Assembly (NCBI GenBank): GCA_002694065.1
Contig: NZKZ01000117.1
Span: forward strand, 14,939-23,117
Reading direction: 5' to 3'
Origin: Acidiferrobacter sp.
GTDB lineage: Bacteria; Pseudomonadota; Gammaproteobacteria; Arenicellales; UBA868
Length of the DNA: 8,179 nucleotides
The notes under the pieces were generated by a model, which worked only from the letters and a program-made list of their open reading frames with translations, did not search any database and was not told the origin of the DNA. Below, one piece after another: positions 6,610 through 8,179 of this stretch (its first letter is position 1; every line of letters starts with the position of its first letter). Made by a program: the position numbers and the translations under genes.

Positions 6610-7839
6610 GTGACCCAGATCCGTGCTTTCCAACCCCGCGTGGTCACTTCCGAACATGCTGGTTCGGTGGTGGGCCCCGCTTATGATTCGATGACGCCGG
6701 ACGAGCGGCGAAGTTTTCGAGCGGCGAATCCACATAACTACATTAATGTCATGCGGTCAGTGGATGATTTCCCCGCTGGGGAACGGCCCGCAGAAGAGCA
6801 ATTGCTTCAGGAAAACATTGATCAGTTGGGTCAACTCCTGGCAAGCGGTGCCTACCGGCAGTGCGACCAGGACTCGGTCTTTATTTATCAACTGAGCGTC
6901 GACGGCCACAGTCAGACCGGCATCGTTGCGGAAATTCCCGTGGGCGAGTACCGCGATGGTCTGGTGCGAAAACATGAAGAGACGCGCAAGGACCATGAGG
7001 AGCGCCTAGGGCACTATCTTGACTCGGTCGGCGCGACCTCCAGCCCAATCTGTTTGGCCTATGAAGGCACGAACGTAATTGATGGCGTTGTTGAAGAACT
7101 GGTCAAGAGCGAGCCGATGTTGGATTTTGATCTTCCTGACGGGGTCCAACAGCGTCTTTGGCAGGTCAGCGATCCGGCAATATTGGATAAGCTGGTGAGA
7201 GGGTTTGCCGATATTCACTATACCTATCTGACGGATGGCCATCATCGTGCCGCCTCGACCTTGCATCATGCTGCCAGCCGCCACGCACAGGGTAAAGGCG
7301 AGGGCCCATGGGACTACCTCCTGACCGTGCTGTTCCCTGCGAGCGAGTTACGTGTCCTGCCATTTAATCGATGCGTGAGAGATCTAGGAGAACTTACTCC
7401 GCAGACCTTTCTGCGCAAACTGGAGGACGACTTTACGGTCGAAACGATGCCTCATGATCAGGCCGTGTTGCCGTCGCGGCAAGGGCAGTTTCTGATGCTG
7501 ATGGAAGGGTGCGCGGCGACCGTGACGCTCCGGTCTCAGCCGCAGGATCCCTCGCCCGTCAAAAATCTGGATGTCGCGATACTGCAGGATCGGGTGCTCG
7601 CACCGGTGTTGGGCATCGAGGATGCCAGGAAAGATCCCAGACTGGATTATGTGACTGGCGATAGCGGGATCGCAGGTCTGATGCAGCGCGTTCGCGAGGG
7701 ATGGCAACTGAGTATCGCCTGCTACCCTACATCCATGGGCGAACTGATGGCGGTCGCGGATGCCAGTGAAGTCATGCCGCCAAAATCGACCTGCTTCGAT
7801 CCCAAACCCCGGTCCGGACTGTTCGTGCGAATGTCTTGA
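6610..7839 (+). CDS. DUF1015 family protein, third gene of the serA-serC operon
   Basis: The 409-residue protein matches the DUF1015 family, which has no role I can name with certainty. Visible landmarks are VGPAYDSMTPDERRSF (21-36), NPHNYINV (40-47), YQLSVDG (93-99), the charged KHEETRKDHEERL (121-133), TDGHHRAAS (208-216), LPFNR (250-254) and the C-terminal MPPKSTCFDPKPRSGLFV (389-406). The GTG start at 6610 has GGAG (6601-6604) five bases upstream. There is no signal peptide or membrane segment, so it should be cytosolic. It follows serC by 27 bp. From general knowledge, DUF1015 genes often sit beside serA and serC. The DGHHR motif recalls ParB/Srx-fold proteins, including SerK-type free serine kinases. 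A role in phosphoserine or serine turnover is therefore inferred, not shown. The predicted product is intact and typical in length. Confidence 0.88.
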   Translation: MTQIRAFQPRVVTSEHAGSVVGPAYDSMTPDERRSFRAANPHNYINVMRSVDDFPAGERPAEEQLLQENIDQLGQLLASGAYRQCDQDSVFIYQLSVDGHSQTGIVAEIPVGEYRDGLVRKHEETRKDHEERLGHYLDSVGATSSPICLAYEGTNVIDGVVEELVKSEPMLDFDLPDGVQQRLWQVSDPAILDKLVRGFADIHYTYLTDGHHRAASTLHHAASRHAQGKGEGPWDYLLTVLFPASELRVLPFNRCVRDLGELTPQTFLRKLEDDFTVETMPHDQAVLPSRQGQFLMLMEGCAATVTLRSQPQDPSPVKNLDVAILQDRVLAPVLGIEDARKDPRLDYVTGDSGIAGLMQRVREGWQLSIACYPTSMGELMAVADASEVMPPKSTCFDPKPRSGLFVRMS

Positions 7840-7930
7840 TTTCCTGAGTCGGGGCATTCAGGTGCCAGGGTCTCCCATGGTCCGCCGTATTCGTTAAAAT
7901 CCTTCCCTTTGCCAGGTCTGCGCGCTGTTT

Positions 7931-7954
7931 CGAGCGCAATGCGCTTGTTTTTTT
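7931..7954 (+). terminator. intrinsic terminator after the serA-serC-DUF1015 genes
   Basis: CGAGCGC (7931-7937) pairs with GCGCTTG (7941-7947; one G-U pair) around an AAT loop, and seven T follow (7948-7954). This is a classical rho-independent terminator 92 bp after the DUF1015 stop. An upstream GCGCT (7922-7926) can pair with the same AGCGC (7933-7937) and would block the terminator stem, so the element may also work as an attenuator for the next gene. Confidence 0.75.
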
Positions 7955-7957
7955 GAG

Positions 7958-8001
7958 GTGTCGCGATACGACGGTGCTGTGTCGCGGCCGAAACACTGCA
8001 C
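7958..8001 (+). repeat. direct repeat and hairpin in the leader of the last gene
   Basis: GTGTCGCG occurs twice, at 7958-7965 and 7979-7986, with start points 21 bp apart, or two DNA turns. The second copy overlaps a hairpin: GTGC-T-GTGT (7974-7982) pairs with ACAC-T-GCAC (7993-8001), eight pairs around one U-U mismatch and a 10-base loop. This could be a dimeric regulator site or a structured leader. The stretch 8002-8066 shows only a TAAAAT box (8016-8021) without a -35. Confidence 0.35.
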
Positions 8002-8066
8002 GGCAGGCTGACCCATAAAATTGGCGACTGATTGGCCAGTGTGAATTCTCCGAGAGCTTTTCCGTT

Positions 8067-8179
8067 ATGACAGAAGAAGAATCTGATGATCTGGATCTGA
8101 GCACTCTCTCCGACGAGGAACTCGTCGAGCAGATGCACGATGACCTCTACGATGGCTTAAAGGAGGAGATCGAAGAGGG
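8067..8179 (+). CDS. probable corrinoid (B12-binding) methyltransferase protein, N-terminal fragment
   Basis: The frame is open from ATG 8067 to the window end, giving 37 complete codons and continuing past the edge. No in-frame start lies close upstream, and the ribosome site is weak (GAGAG at 8052-8056). The peptide is very acidic for its first 18 residues and then reads LSDEELVEQMHDDLYDGLKE followed by EIEEG. From memory of the family, this resembles the N-terminal helical cap of corrinoid proteins (MtgC/MtbC type). Those carry a methyl group on cobalamin between a substrate methyltransferase and a folate or thiol acceptor. The B12 motif DxHxxG would lie well beyond the window, so it cannot be checked here. 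Close homologues that I recall come from marine alphaproteobacteria. The alternative is an unrelated acidic protein. The gene is separated from DUF1015 by a terminator, so it probably starts a new operon. Confidence 0.55.
   Translation, partial: MTEEESDDLDLSTLSDEELVEQMHDDLYDGLKEEIEE

Noticed and set aside
7868..7876. GGGTCTCCC, whose complement GGGAGACCC resembles the core of the cobalamin riboswitch B12 box.
   Set aside because: It reads on the minus strand, away from the putative corrinoid gene, and the other conserved parts of the riboswitch are not seen.
8021..8040. TTGGC/GCCA and ACTG/CAGT inverted pairs near the last gene.
   Set aside because: Four-base arms that conflict with each other; too short to support a structure.
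7722..8138. Overlapping minus-strand open frames of 110 and 138 codons near the right end.
   Set aside because: They run antisense to the end of DUF1015, the terminator and the start of the last gene, and resemble no family.

Overview
The window looks like chromosomal DNA of a free-living Gram-negative proteobacterium, most likely a gammaproteobacterium. The reasons are an AroF/G/H-type (class I-alpha) DAHP synthase, an E. coli-like full-length SerC, a periplasmic Mip/FkpA-type FKBP with a Sec signal peptide, a YcaR-like Trm112 protein, Shine-Dalgarno initiation and moderately high GC. A single-domain ATP sulfurylase (Sat) of the type common in sulfur-metabolising bacteria hints at a sulfur-oxidising relative, but genus-level placement cannot be made from this sequence alone. 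There are no tRNA or rRNA genes, insertion sequences or CRISPR arrays.

Layout: (1) 1-576 (+) is the C-terminal half of a DAHP synthase, cut by the window edge. (2) 770-1969 (+) is sat, which ends at a strong 12-bp hairpin shared with a convergent gene. (3) 2039-2305 (-) encodes an unusual Trm112-family protein. (4) A 113-bp divergent region with a palindromic -10-like element leads to a cation diffusion facilitator gene (2419-3540, +), followed with no gap by a periplasmic FKBP prolyl isomerase (3541-4239, +). (5) A 214-bp gap holding a nested inverted repeat precedes serA (4454-5422, TTG start), serC (5494-6582) and a DUF1015 gene (6610-7839), which look like one operon. (6) A 227-bp gap contains an intrinsic terminator with a competing alternative hairpin, then a short direct repeat and another hairpin. 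(7) 8067 to the window end (+) is the start of an acidic protein whose N-terminus resembles corrinoid (B12-binding) methyltransferase proteins.

How the genes fit together: SerA and SerC carry out the first two steps from 3-phosphoglycerate to phosphoserine. The usual third enzyme, SerB, is absent here and the DUF1015 gene occupies its place. DUF1015 carries a DGHHR motif that recalls the ParB/SerK-type free serine kinase superfamily, so a role in phosphoserine/serine interconversion or its control is the most interesting hypothesis in the window. If the last gene is a corrinoid protein, the locus would join serine synthesis, a source of folate one-carbon units, to B12-dependent methyl transfer. 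The remaining genes (aromatic amino acid synthesis, sulfate activation, metal export, protein folding) are housekeeping and do not form an obvious pathway with each other.
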